NCBI GenBank assembly: GCA_023397475.1 | Contig: JAEWUD010000015.1 | Span: 33,272 to 97,271, forward strand | Source of the DNA: Bacillota bacterium | GTDB taxonomy: Bacteria > Bacillota > Clostridia > Saccharofermentanales > Saccharofermentanaceae | Direction: 5' to 3' | DNA length: 64,000 nucleotides | In this document: positions 43,408-53,063 of the stretch, piece after piece | How the letters are laid out: each line of letters starts with the position of its first letter | Position numbering within the stretch: the first letter of the stretch is position 1 | Position numbers and translations under genes: made by a program | Notes under the pieces: model-generated | The model's database searches: none | The model's input: only the letters and a program-made list of their open reading frames with translations | Told to the model about the DNA's origin: nothing

Positions 43408-46400
43408 CTTCTCTGCTTCGCTTTCTTTTTGATATATTGCGCATATGGGAAATACCATTCCCGATGATACCCTTCCTTGTACAACTCCTTGAATTCCTGG
43501 ATCGCTTCCTCGTACAAGGCTTGCTTTTCGAGAAGCAGGACCCGGATCCATTGTTCTCTCACGCAGAATTTATGGCCACAATCGGTGCAAGCCGGAGCTT
43601 CGGACATCCGCTCCAGCATTTGCCGGGCTGCCGCCGTGTCTCCGGAGTACAGCAGGACTTGCGCTATCTCGAAAAAACGTTTGCGAGGGGCATTCGGATG
43701 TTTCAAATACGACTCGAGATCTCCGTACATGCGATGTACCGCCTCAAAAAAATCCTTGCGAAGGCGTATCCTCGCGTCCGTATCGCGATTCATATCCTGT
43801 ATCGCCAGGATGCGCGCGGTAAATAAGCGCTTAGCTTCCCAATCATCGGTGGTGGATGCCCGTTTCTCGCCGACCAAATAAAAAGCCAGCGCTTTGGAGG
43901 TCTTCCGGGCCACCATCGCATAATAATCACCCTGAAGTCGTTGATGCAGCGCGTTCGGTTTGCGGGCGAATATCGATCGCGTAAGAATTTCTCTTGTCGC
44001 CTGACGATCCTTGAGAAGGACGGCGCAGGACAGGAGGCCGCGATACGCCGCAACGCGCAATGTATTGGTATCCGCCAAGATAAGAACCGTCTTGAAGCTG
44101 GCCCTTGCCCTATGATACTGAATCTTCTTGATAAAGATTCTGCCTTGTATCAGAAACGCCTCCATGCACCTCGGTTGATTGCGGGACACATCGCCGAGGA
44201 CGTCCAATGCATCATCATATCGATGCGCGGCCTCCAAACAGATCGCATAATTCATAGAGCAGCGGTAAACATAACGGTTGCCGTACAATTTGTACGCGAG
44301 ATCATACTGACGGATCGCTTCATCAAAATCTCTTCTTCGCTTGCTGATGTCTCCGAGAAAGACGCGACAGTCCGCGGCGAGCGTCTCCTCTTCTTCGATC
44401 ACGGAGAGGAATATCTCCTCGGCCAAACCAAATTCCCGTTCTTCCAGCAGTACCTGCCCGAGTGTTATCCGGTTATTCGGAGTGGGAGCGATCGCGACGG
44501 CCCGCTCAATATTTTCTCGAGCCTTCCCGAGGATTCCTGCATCGGGATTTCTCTCAAACATCTCAAGATACTCCCGGCTTATTCTGCGGTAGGCCCCGTC
44601 TAAACCGGGTCTTTGCCTAAGAATATTCGTGCAGAGATCGATGATTTTACCGTGGTATCCCAGGATTGCGTAGATGTTGATCAGACGATCCGCCGCCCCG
44701 AGATCATCCGGATGAGAGAGCAGATACATCTCCAATAGCTCCTGCGCCTCGGTGTACCTCTGAAGCTTCGCAAAAATATTCACCTGCGCAACCAGATAAG
44801 AGAGTTTACCCGGCACGACCGAGAGAATACGAGTTATCTCTCTTTGAGCATTGCCCCAATCTCCGGAATCCATATGGATAAAGCAGATCTGCAGTCGAAT
44901 CTCCATTTTCTCTTCAATGTCACAGCTTTCGGCACTCATGCTCTCGCAGTCCGAGAAGAGTCTCTCAAGCTTGTTGGCGCATAGCGCGCGAATCTCCGGA
45001 TCATGGGTCTCATAACGCATGATTGTCAGATCAGACAGTTCCAGTAACGGTGACGACAAACCTTCCTGCCGGGCCTGTTGGATAACCTCTTTCGCCTCCT
45101 GAATCATGTCCTCCTCGATGAATGCACTCGCCGCCAACGCATAGGCCGAAGCCATCTTCGGCACGATCGCGATGATGGCGCGATAATCGTCGATCACTTG
45201 TCTTTGTCGACGAAGGCGATACGCTGCCTTTTGCCGCAGGACGAGAAAAGGGAGGAAACCCGGGTATTTGTTAAGTTGTTCGGAACAATAATCCATACAC
45301 TTCTCGTCCAGTCGCAGGTCGAAAAGAAAAGATGCTTTCGAATGATTGTATTGGAGACCGTTCAGAAGGGTATTCTCGCTGATCGCTAAGTCGATATTCC
45401 GGATCGCCTCCGAGATATCTGCTGTGTCGCCTGATTTTTTCGCGCGGTGTACCCAGACAAGCGAGATAAAATAGTACGCGGTCGGCTTGCGTGTGAGACG
45501 TTTCTTCGCCTTCACGCTGTGATCATCTGCGGTCTGATCGATCAACTCGACCCATCGCAGAAGGTGCGGAAGGGCTTCGTCGACCTCTTCAAGGATCACG
45601 TACAGCCGTCCGAGCAGATTCGTATGTGAGTACACATCTTCTTCCAGTACCGGCGTCACAGAAAGAAGGAGATCCAGCGCCTTGCGCGGCTCATTATTCT
45701 GGTAATAATTCCAGGCCAGATCGATTTTGTCCGCATCCGTCGATGACTCGGCGGATCTTGCCTCGCGGAGTTTGATGACGCTGCCGAGATTCTGTTGATA
45801 TTTCTCCTTGAGCTCCCCGTCATAAGGATTCGCGGAATAGATCTCCACATATTCCTCATGTGCCTTTTCGTAATCACCCTCATGAACATACAGTTCGCAT
45901 CGGATCTTCCGCGCTCCGTAATGTTCGGGGTGAATCGCAAATATTCGCCGCAAAAGCTCAGATACGCTCTTCCATTCCCCCAGTTCAGCATATCCCATGG
46001 CGGAAATGTAGAGTAAATACGCAAGAGATCTCTCGGCATCCTTGGTCCCCACGCCTGCCTCGCGCTCCGTCTCCTGCGCCCAGTGTCGGATCTCCTCGCT
46101 GTCCTTCGTACGAATCGCATAGCGTGTGCGTTCCGCGGCGAGAAACGGATGAGAGACATCGGATTGAATAAGCTCCTCGATCAATCGCGGAGCATCGCTG
46201 ATATCCTCCTGTTCCAGGATGTTCCTGAGCGAAAAATATGTACGGATATATGCATCGTAATCCGCATCCTTGGCTCCGGCAAAATCCTCCAGAGGCAGCA
46301 GAATCCCATTCTTCTTGCTGTCAACGATGAAGTTCAGAAATTGTCGCGGATGTTCCTCCGTATATGCGTCGATTCTCTCTTCTATCTCGCATACGCCGTC

Positions 46401-46793
46401 GATCAGTTGCCACACAGACGCAGGAAGGTAGAAGTGCTCCGCGAGGTATCGAAGAAGGATTTTCTTCGCGTCTTCCTGTGTGTCAAATGCCTCAAAATAA
46501 TCCGATCGAAACAACTCCCGCCAGGCTTCGGGATCTCTCCTCTGATCAAAATCAGAATAGATCTCCGCAATCTGTCTGAGCCAGATCCCACCCGGCGTCT
46601 CGGTCGCCCACGCAACACTACTGGCTTCCTTCGACATGCGCAAAGCTTCTTCATAGGCCTCGCGAAGTTTGACGAAACCCGTCGGATCATCCTCCGGATT
46701 GACTCCCCGCAACTTGGTGCGATAGGCGTCCTTAATCAGATTCTCATCCTTTGTCTTCTCTATTCCAAGAACTCGAAAAGCATCGTCGCCCAT
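43404..46793 (-). CDS. Large TPR protein with HPD-less J-like N-terminus
   Basis: A 1,129-aa cytoplasmic protein. Its first 60 residues resemble a J domain (FRVLGIEKTKDENLIKDAYRTKLRGVNP, then GFVKLREAYEEAL), but the Hsp70-stimulating HPD loop is replaced by Asn-Pro-Glu at 32-34. The remainder is almost entirely TPR-like helical repeats (for example AWNYYQNNEPRKALDLLLS, INIYAILGYHGKIIDL, DISKRRRDFDEAIRQYDLAYKLYG), with acidic and aromatic residues. The C-terminus ends in a basic KKKAKQRR. It is coupled to the HscC-like Hsp70. GAGGAGGGCGGA precedes the ATG. Likely a specialised Hsp70 cochaperone; client unknown. Confidence 0.88.
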   Translation of the reverse strand: MGDDAFRVLGIEKTKDENLIKDAYRTKLRGVNPEDDPTGFVKLREAYEEALRMSKEASSVAWATETPGGIWLRQIAEIYSDFDQRRDPEAWRELFRSDYFEAFDTQEDAKKILLRYLAEHFYLPASVWQLIDGVCEIEERIDAYTEEHPRQFLNFIVDSKKNGILLPLEDFAGAKDADYDAYIRTYFSLRNILEQEDISDAPRLIEELIQSDVSHPFLAAERTRYAIRTKDSEEIRHWAQETEREAGVGTKDAERSLAYLLYISAMGYAELGEWKSVSELLRRIFAIHPEHYGARKIRCELYVHEGDYEKAHEEYVEIYSANPYDGELKEKYQQNLGSVIKLREARSAESSTDADKIDLAWNYYQNNEPRKALDLLLSVTPVLEEDVYSHTNLLGRLYVILEEVDEALPHLLRWVELIDQTADDHSVKAKKRLTRKPTAYYFISLVWVHRAKKSGDTADISEAIRNIDLAISENTLLNGLQYNHSKASFLFDLRLDEKCMDYCSEQLNKYPGFLPFLVLRQKAAYRLRRQRQVIDDYRAIIAIVPKMASAYALAASAFIEEDMIQEAKEVIQQARQEGLSSPLLELSDLTIMRYETHDPEIRALCANKLERLFSDCESMSAESCDIEEKMEIRLQICFIHMDSGDWGNAQREITRILSVVPGKLSYLVAQVNIFAKLQRYTEAQELLEMYLLSHPDDLGAADRLINIYAILGYHGKIIDLCTNILRQRPGLDGAYRRISREYLEMFERNPDAGILGKARENIERAVAIAPTPNNRITLGQVLLEEREFGLAEEIFLSVIEEEETLAADCRVFLGDISKRRRDFDEAIRQYDLAYKLYGNRYVYRCSMNYAICLEAAHRYDDALDVLGDVSRNQPRCMEAFLIQGRIFIKKIQYHRARASFKTVLILADTNTLRVAAYRGLLSCAVLLKDRQATREILTRSIFARKPNALHQRLQGDYYAMVARKTSKALAFYLVGEKRASTTDDWEAKRLFTARILAIQDMNRDTDARIRLRKDFFEAVHRMYGDLESYLKHPNAPRKRFFEIAQVLLYSGDTAAARQMLERMSEAPACTDCGHKFCVREQWIRVLLLEKQALYEEAIQEFKELYKEGYHREWYFPYAQYIKKKAKQRR

Positions 46794-47075
46794 TCCGCCC
46801 TCCTCGGATCGTCAACATATTACAATGGCATGATTATACCAAACAATATAACGATGAGAAGAGGGCGATAACAGAGATTCTAACTTTGGCGTTTCGATAT
46901 ATTGTCGCCGGTTCATCCTCTTCTCTCCGACAATCAGCGATATCTCAGAAGGATATCCTTTCGCAACGGCGAATATCAGTGTAAAATTAGCAGAGAGTTG
47001 TATTTGTGATGTGATCGCATATATTTCTTAGACCTTTCAATGGACTCGTCCTTATCGAAAGTGCAGGAGTATATG
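46794..47075. promoter_or_regulatory. Divergent intergenic region with Hsp70-operon promoter
   Basis: On the minus strand TATAAT lies at 46838-46833 with TTCTCA at 46860-46855 (16-base spacer), 40 bases before the TPR protein ATG. No CIRCE-like inverted repeat was found. For the plus-strand gene, only AT-rich sequence and an AGGAG at 47065-47069 are visible; no confident promoter. Confidence 0.55.
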
Positions 47076-48809
47076 ATGATTAAGCAAGGATCGCATATTG
47101 CGCTCGAAGACATGCAGTATCACAACGAGAGAATTCATCCCCTTCTTATCATTCTCTTCTTTGGATGTTTGATTCTCTTGATGGCTTATCCACTCTTTCG
47201 CACCGAATATTTGCCTGGAGATGATTGGGCCTATCATGTAGCGCGCATTGAAGGCATAAAGGACGGCATATTATGCGGAGAATTTCCTGTTAAAATTCAT
47301 GCAATGCTGCTCAATGGCTTCGGCTACGGCAGCGGCTTTTTCTACCCTAGTTTCTTTCTGTATATCCCGGCGTTTTTTCGCTTGATAGGCATCGATGCCT
47401 TGATCTCGTATAAGATTTTTGTCCTTCTGATCATCATTTCGATTGTTGGATCGACATATTATTGTACGAGTCATCTTCTTGCCCACAAGTTCGCCGCTAT
47501 CTGCGCGACACTTCTATTCTGCTCTTCACACATGGTAATCAGTAACATTTACTGGAGAACAGCGGTCGGCGAGATGCTCGCAACCGTTTTCCTCCCCTTT
47601 GTTATTTATGGGGTCTATAACTTATTGAACGAGAACTTCTCGAAGCCGCGGGTGATTTGCCTGGGATTTACAGGATTAATGTTCAGCCACCTGATTTCGC
47701 TTTTCTTTTCTTTGGTTTACGCAGGTATTGTAATTGCCTTGAATTCTCGCGTTATGCTTCATCAGGAGCCGATAGCGGGTAACGGGAATGGCAAGAAGAA
47801 TCCCCGTCTTCTTTTTCGATTGCTGATTGCGGCGGCTGCAGTCCTTCTGGTAACCACGTCATTCTGGCTTCCGATGTTTGAGCAACTCGCAAGAGACAGC
47901 TTCCAGGGTTCTGTTCCTTTCTACTATGCTCGCGATTACACGCTTGAATTTTCTGAACTTCTTCTTTTCTCCACTGCCTCACTTGGTATTCCTCTGTCTG
48001 CATTTACCCTGATCTCTCTTTCTCTTCGAATTATCAGCCTTACAAAGAAGGAGAAGAGGGTGTGGTCCATGGGGGATGGATACCTTGTATTGGGAATTGG
48101 GTTATCTCTCTTAACCACGAAGCTAATCCCGTGGGATCTGCTCGAGAGCTCCATCGGCTTTATTCAGTTCCCATGGAGAATCCTTACAATGGCCTCCTTC
48201 TTTCTCGCCCTAGGTATCGTCAGTATATGCACACAGTATTTTGAGACACAGAAGGGGAAAATCGCATTTTTTTCCATTCTATGCGTATTTTGTATCTTTT
48301 TCTGTATCAGTATCATCTTTATTCGATGGGAAATATTCAGCACCAGCAAGAGTTTAGATATATACAACGCGGAGTTCGCAACCGGTATAGGACAGGAATG
48401 GATGCCGCTCAATACCGATGTCGCTTTACTTCAGAACTCGACAATTATCGTAACAAATACCGATGCAGAGATTTCTGCAGACAAGAATGGAACAACCCTT
48501 GTTTTCGCGGCGGATGCAGACAGCACTGCCTATCAGGTTCCCCTTCTGTACTATTACGGGTACCGTGCGATGATCGAAAAAACAGATGGCTCCTTCGAGG
48601 ATCTTCCGATTACGAAGACCTCGAATAATACCATCTGCTTGCTCGTTCCCGAAACGACGACGGGGACGATTACTGTGTCATACGCGGGGACACCCGTTCA
48701 ACGCGTCTCCTACGCGATAAGCCTCTTGTCTATTGCCGGCATCGGAATAGGTACGATCCTTCGGAAACGTTCTCACTCACAGTCACCGATCCGACGGAAC
48801 CTCTCATAG
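47076..48809 (+). CDS. Polytopic membrane protein, GT-C/YfhO-like
   Basis: A 577-aa protein with about 11 hydrophobic helices between residues 20 and 400 and a C-terminal extracytoplasmic beta-rich domain (about 410-545) followed by one more helix and a basic tail. The early loop FRTEYLPGDDWAYHVARIEGI has the acidic residues seen in GT-C glycosyltransferase-like proteins and YfhO relatives. I therefore suspect a role in cell-wall or surface glycan work, without naming a substrate. AGGAG at 47065-47069 is six bases from the ATG at 47076; an ATG at 47040 lacks a ribosome site. It is lower in GC than its neighbours and its 3' end overlaps accDA by 37 bases on the opposite strand. Confidence 0.8.
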   Translation: MIKQGSHIALEDMQYHNERIHPLLIILFFGCLILLMAYPLFRTEYLPGDDWAYHVARIEGIKDGILCGEFPVKIHAMLLNGFGYGSGFFYPSFFLYIPAFFRLIGIDALISYKIFVLLIIISIVGSTYYCTSHLLAHKFAAICATLLFCSSHMVISNIYWRTAVGEMLATVFLPFVIYGVYNLLNENFSKPRVICLGFTGLMFSHLISLFFSLVYAGIVIALNSRVMLHQEPIAGNGNGKKNPRLLFRLLIAAAAVLLVTTSFWLPMFEQLARDSFQGSVPFYYARDYTLEFSELLLFSTASLGIPLSAFTLISLSLRIISLTKKEKRVWSMGDGYLVLGIGLSLLTTKLIPWDLLESSIGFIQFPWRILTMASFFLALGIVSICTQYFETQKGKIAFFSILCVFCIFFCISIIFIRWEIFSTSKSLDIYNAEFATGIGQEWMPLNTDVALLQNSTIIVTNTDAEISADKNGTTLVFAADADSTAYQVPLLYYYGYRAMIEKTDGSFEDLPITKTSNNTICLLVPETTTGTITVSYAGTPVQRVSYAISLLSIAGIGIGTILRKRSHSQSPIRRNLS

Positions 48810-50545
48810 CGGGCATCGATCGCCTTTTCTGTATTCTTCCGGTAGCTGTGGCTGAACCGCTCGGTCGCATCGGAAAGATACGTGTGCAATGTCTCGGCCA
48901 TCTTATCCGGATCGCTGTGCGCCCCTCCCGTCGGCTCGGCCAGAATCTTGTCGCAGATTCCAAGATCAACCAGGTCATAGGCTGTGATATGCGCCGTGTC
49001 CGCTGCCTCGTTCTCGCGTGACGGATCCTTCCAGAGAAGGGACGCAAAGCCGCGCGGAGAGATGACCGAATAGATCGCGTTCGAGGTCATCGCCAGCTCA
49101 TCGCAGACCGCGATACCCAGAGCACCGCCGCTGCCGCCTTCGCCGATAACAACGCTGATCACGGGAACCTTGAGCGGCATCATCTCCATGAGATTTCGCG
49201 CGATCGCCTCGCCCTGTCCGCGCTCCTCCGCTCCGACGCCGCAATAGGCGCCGGGCGTATCGATGAATGTGATGATCGGCCGACCGAATTTCTCCGCCTG
49301 TCGCATCGCGCGCATCGCCTTGCGGTAACCCTCGGGGTGAGGCATACCGAAGTTGCATGCTTGATTCTCCAGAAGTGTCTTGCCCTTCCTGTGACCGATG
49401 ATGGTGACCGGTCGCCCGTTCAGGCGGCCGATTCCCGTGTACATCGCGGCATCGTCGCCGTAGCCTCGATCGCCGTGGGTCTCATGAAGATCGGTGAAGA
49501 TCTTCGGCAGATAATCCATGAGCGTCGGTCGTTCGCGATTGCGTATGATGGAGAGGCATTCGGAACCGCGACAATGCTTGCGCGGCAGAGGCGGCAGCTT
49601 CGGAAGAGAAACCTTCTCCGGCAGCGTATCCTGATGAATGGCAAGAAGAGCAGCGATCTCGTCGCGCATCTCACTTCTTGGGATAATGCGGTCGACGAAT
49701 CCGTGCTTCATGATGAATTCGGCGCGCTGGAAATCCTCCGGCAACGCTTGCGCGATCGTTCCTTCGATGACGCGGCGACCGGCAAATCCAATCAAGGTGC
49801 CGGGCTCGGTTAGGATCATGTCGCCCAAGGATGCGAAGCTCGCCGTAACACCGCCCGTCGTCGGGTCGGTCATGACGGAGATGTACAGAAGTCCCGCGCT
49901 GTGGTGACGCTCGACCGCAGCCGAGGTCTTCGCCATCTGCATCAAGGAGACGATACCCTCCTGCATACGCGCGCCGCCGGACGCCGAGAACAGGACAACG
50001 GGAAGTTTCTCCTTCGTCGCCGCCTCGAAAAGCCTTGTGATCTTCTCGCCGACCGCCGAGCCCATCGAACCCATCAGGAAGTTCGAATCCATCGCGCCGA
50101 TCATGACGCGGTGTCCTTCGATCGCGGCAGATCCGACGATAACCGCCTCGGTCATGCCGGTCTTCTCCTGGAGCTTACTGATTCGATGTTCATAGCGCGG
50201 GAACGAGATCGGGTCCTTACCATAGAGGGTCTCCCAGAGCTCCGAGAAGCTATTCGGGTCTACGGTCATCGCAATCCGCTCGCGTGCATTGACGCGAAAA
50301 TTATGTCCGCAGTGCAGACAGACGCTGTGGTTGGCCTCGAAATCCTCGCGGATCATCACGCCCTGACAAGACGAGCAACGGATCCACAGATCGTCCGGGA
50401 TTGGCATCATATAGCTGAAGCGGTCCTTGACCCCAGCCGGAAGCGTCTCCGCAACGGCCGTAGGCTTCTCTCTCTGCTCTTCCTGCTCCAGATAGGCGCG
50501 GTCGGCGTCGAGGCGGGCTCGTAACAGGGAAAACGGTTCATCCAT
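48773..50545 (-). CDS. accDA: Fused acetyl-CoA carboxylase carboxyltransferase AccD-AccA
   Basis: A 590-aa fusion of the beta (AccD) and alpha (AccA) carboxyltransferase subunits, which move CO2 from carboxybiotin to acetyl-CoA to make malonyl-CoA. AccD part (about 1-310) has the zinc site (CSSC near 57-60 and CLHCG near 76-80), GGARMQEG and GFAGRRVIEGT. The AccA part (about 330-590) has MDYLPKIFTDLHETHGDRG, GHRKGK, GMPHPEGYRKA and IGEGGSGGALGI. In most bacteria these are two genes. The ATG at 50545 follows GAGGAGATAACACC. Last gene of the fab operon. Its 3' end overlaps the plus-strand gene. Confidence 0.96.
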   Translation of the reverse strand: MDEPFSLLRARLDADRAYLEQEEQREKPTAVAETLPAGVKDRFSYMMPIPDDLWIRCSSCQGVMIREDFEANHSVCLHCGHNFRVNARERIAMTVDPNSFSELWETLYGKDPISFPRYEHRISKLQEKTGMTEAVIVGSAAIEGHRVMIGAMDSNFLMGSMGSAVGEKITRLFEAATKEKLPVVLFSASGGARMQEGIVSLMQMAKTSAAVERHHSAGLLYISVMTDPTTGGVTASFASLGDMILTEPGTLIGFAGRRVIEGTIAQALPEDFQRAEFIMKHGFVDRIIPRSEMRDEIAALLAIHQDTLPEKVSLPKLPPLPRKHCRGSECLSIIRNRERPTLMDYLPKIFTDLHETHGDRGYGDDAAMYTGIGRLNGRPVTIIGHRKGKTLLENQACNFGMPHPEGYRKAMRAMRQAEKFGRPIITFIDTPGAYCGVGAEERGQGEAIARNLMEMMPLKVPVISVVIGEGGSGGALGIAVCDELAMTSNAIYSVISPRGFASLLWKDPSRENEAADTAHITAYDLVDLGICDKILAEPTGGAHSDPDKMAETLHTYLSDATERFSHSYRKNTEKAIDARYERFRRIGDCE

Positions 50546-50643
50546 GGTGTTATCTCCTCAATGGTTTCCTTCGAAGCGTTGCTCCGGTAACGCGGGAAAG
50601 TTTTTCTGCAACGGAAAGTACATTTGCGAAGGGAAAGATTCGT

Positions 50644-51999
50644 TTACGAAGGCAGGAGCACGTCTTTTTTTCGTGCGAGATAGGTGTTGTCATAATTGCC
50701 GCGAGTGAAGTCCGGCTCACGCAGGATCGACAGGTGGAAATCAATGTTCGTCTTGACACCGATAATCAGGAACTCTGTCAGCGCCCGTCGCATCCGGACG
50801 ATCGCTTCCTCGCGCGTCGGCGCCCAGACGATCACCTTCGCCAGAAGCGAATCGTAATCGGGCGGGATGCGGTATCCCTGATAGATCGCGCTGTCGATGC
50901 GGACGCCCTGCCCTCCCGGCATGTGAAGCCGCTCGATCGTGCCCGGGCTCGGACGGAAATCGAAGGCGGGGTCCTCGGCGTTGATGCGACACTCGATCGA
51001 ATGTCCGCGAAAAACAATATCGCGTTGCGAGTACCTCAGGATCTCGCCGGCTGCGACACGGATCTGTTCCTGGACGAGGTTCACGCCCGTGATCGCTTCG
51101 GAAATCGGATGTTCGACCTGGATTCTCGTATTCATTTCCATAAAGTAGAAGCGGCGGTCCGCGTCGACAAGGAACTCGATCGTGCCGACACCGGTGTATC
51201 CGATGCGACGCGCGAGGCACACGGCGGCGTCGCCCATCTGAATCCGGAGTTCCTCCGTCATGAACGGAGACGAAGCTTCTTCAATGATCTTCTGATTCCG
51301 GCGCTGAACGGAGCAGTCGCGGTCGCCCAAATGGACGACATGACCGTACTCGTCACAGAGAAGCTGGATCTCGATATGACGGGGCTGGATGACGAGTTTC
51401 TCGACATAGACCTCGTCATCTCCGAAGCACGCTTTGGCTTCGGCCTTGGCCATCTGGTAGGCGGACGCGAGTTCCGATTCATTGTTTGCGATACGCATAC
51501 CGCGACCGCCGCCGCCGGCAGAGGCCTTGATGAGAACCGGATATCCGACTCTTGTCGCTTCCCGCATCGCTTCGGCGATATCGACGATTGCACCCTTCGA
51601 ACCTGGAATGACCGGGAGACCGGCCGCTTCCGCGGCTTTTCGCGCATTGGCCTTATTGCCCATCTGCTCCATGATCTGGGCGCTGGGTCCGATGAACTTG
51701 ATGCCGCATTTCTGGCACAGACGCGCGAAAACTGGGTTCTCGGACAGGAAACCGAATCCGGGATGGATCGCCTCGGCACCGGTCGTCAGACAGGCGGACA
51801 GGATGGCCTGCATGTTGAGGTAGCTGTCCTTGGAGGCGTCGGGGCCGATGCAGACACACTCGTCCGCGAGCTGGGCGTGAAGGGCGGTGCGGTCGACCTC
51901 GGAGCAGACGGCAACCGTACGGACGCCCATCTCACGGCAGGCGCGGATGACGGTAACGGCAATCTCGCCCCGGTTGGCGATCAGAACTTTGCGAAACAT
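50644..51999 (-). CDS. accC: Biotin carboxylase AccC
   Basis: A 451-aa ATP-grasp enzyme carboxylating the biotin on AccB using bicarbonate and ATP. Visible motifs are MFRKVLIANRGEIAVTVIRA, GFLSENPVFARLC, the Gly-rich ATP loop KASAGGGGRGM, EKLVIQPRHIEIQLL, FMEMNTRIQVEHPISE and GHSIECRINAEDP. Length is typical. GAGGTGATAT precedes the ATG at 51999. There is a 98-base gap to accDA with a small GCGTT/AACGC inverted repeat and no terminator. Confidence 0.97.
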   Translation of the reverse strand: MFRKVLIANRGEIAVTVIRACREMGVRTVAVCSEVDRTALHAQLADECVCIGPDASKDSYLNMQAILSACLTTGAEAIHPGFGFLSENPVFARLCQKCGIKFIGPSAQIMEQMGNKANARKAAEAAGLPVIPGSKGAIVDIAEAMREATRVGYPVLIKASAGGGGRGMRIANNESELASAYQMAKAEAKACFGDDEVYVEKLVIQPRHIEIQLLCDEYGHVVHLGDRDCSVQRRNQKIIEEASSPFMTEELRIQMGDAAVCLARRIGYTGVGTIEFLVDADRRFYFMEMNTRIQVEHPISEAITGVNLVQEQIRVAAGEILRYSQRDIVFRGHSIECRINAEDPAFDFRPSPGTIERLHMPGGQGVRIDSAIYQGYRIPPDYDSLLAKVIVWAPTREEAIVRMRRALTEFLIIGVKTNIDFHLSILREPDFTRGNYDNTYLARKKDVLLPS

Positions 52000-52030
52000 A
52001 TATCACCTCTCGGATCTTCTAATGTTGTTC

Positions 52031-52504
52031 TCAGGTAACGGCACCGGTCGGGTTCTTCGGCGCGGCGTCCGCGCCGATCGCGAACATGATCTCGCCGCCG
52101 ACGCAAAATTTATCGCCGACGTACGCCTTTGCCTCGCCGAAACCGACGGGCCCGCGCTGCTTTGTCAGGCGAACCTCCAGGCGCAACGTGTCGCCGGGAT
52201 ATACGCTCTTCTTGAACCGGACCTTGTCGATCCCCGCGAAAAGCGCGATCTTGCCGCGGTTCTCGGGCTTCGACAGGGCGACGATCGCTCCGGCTTGCGC
52301 CAGCGCCTCGACGATCAGTACACCGGGCATGACGGGCATCCCGGGAAAATGTCCGCGGAAATAATCTTCCTCGGCACGGACATATTTCACCGCCGTAATG
52401 GACTCCTCCGTCATCTCGAGCACTTCGTCAACGAGGATGAAAGGTTCGCGGTGCGGAATAATCTCCTTGATCTGTTCCTGATTCATCAACGTTACATCAG
52501 GCAT
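52031..52504 (-). CDS. fabZ: 3-hydroxyacyl-ACP dehydratase FabZ
   Basis: A 157-aa hot-dog enzyme that dehydrates 3-hydroxyacyl-ACP to trans-2-enoyl-ACP. Catalytic His is in [14 protein letters not shown], and the catalytic Glu in [15 protein letters not shown]; the loop [11 protein letters not shown] is conserved. The ATG at 52504, overlapping the accB stop by 8 bases and preceded by GGGGGA, is chosen; one nine codons upstream is inside accB and one six codons downstream is also possible. Normal family length. Confidence 0.95.
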   Translation of the reverse strand: MPDVTLMNQEQIKEIIPHREPFILVDEVLEMTEESITAVKYVRAEEDYFRGHFPGMPVMPGVLIVEALAQAGAIVALSKPENRGKIALFAGIDKVRFKKSVYPGDTLRLEVRLTKQRGPVGFGEAKAYVGDKFCVGGEIMFAIGADAAPKNPTGAVT

Positions 52505-53063
52505 TCTCGTGTTCCCCCGACATCGTGGCATCGATTATGAACAGCTTCTGGCCGTACTCGACGCGGCTGGCCTTCTGAACCAGAATCTCGCGGACGACGC
52601 CGGAGATCGGGCTCGTAACTTCGTTCATTAATTTCATCGCCTCGACGATGCACAGGACTTCGCCCTTCTTGACAAAGGAGCCGACGCCGACATAAGCATC
52701 CTGATCCGGTGCGGGCGAGTCATAGAATACACCGACGACCGGGCTGGTGACGGCATACCCGGTATCGGGCAGCGCCGCAGGTTCCGTGACGACGGGCTCG
52801 GAGGCAAAGGTCATCGGGTGGGAAAAGTTAGCCTCCGAAGCTCCGTTCATATAGACGACTTCCTTCTCGCGACGAATCGCGATCCGCGTGGAACCTTCGC
52901 CGAACTTAAAGCTGGTCACGCCTTCCTTCTTCATATGGGTCATCAGATCTTTGATCTGCGCAAAACTTAAGCCCGTCTCCGAGAGCGGAGCCTCAATCGG
53001 GTACGTGAGCGGAGTCTCTTCCTTCAGGGAATGCGATGCGGAAGTGTTTTTTGAAGTGGTCAT
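52497..53063 (-). CDS. accB: Biotin carboxyl carrier protein AccB
   Basis: A 188-aa BCCP. The C-terminal biotinyl domain has the biotinylation site [10 protein letters not shown] with Lys near residue 147, followed by [19 protein letters not shown]-terminal part has [23 protein letters not shown], the usual BCCP helix, and a linker of about 30 residues. The ATG overlaps the fabF stop by 4 bases; GGAGGATAACGT lies before it. Confidence 0.95.
   Translation of the reverse strand: MTTSKNTSASHSLKEETPLTYPIEAPLSETGLSFAQIKDLMTHMKKEGVTSFKFGEGSTRIAIRREKEVVYMNGASEANFSHPMTFASEPVVTEPAALPDTGYAVTSPVVGVFYDSPAPDQDAYVGVGSFVKKGEVLCIVEAMKLMNEVTSPISGVVREILVQKASRVEYGQKLFIIDATMSGEHENA

Noticed and set aside
46794..46860. 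CIRCE element before the Hsp70 operon
   Set aside because: No TTAGCACTC-N9-GAGTGCTAA-like inverted repeat could be found.
50734..52038. Long 434-aa plus-strand open frame
   Set aside because: Exact antisense of accC, a GC-rich coding shadow without ribosome site.
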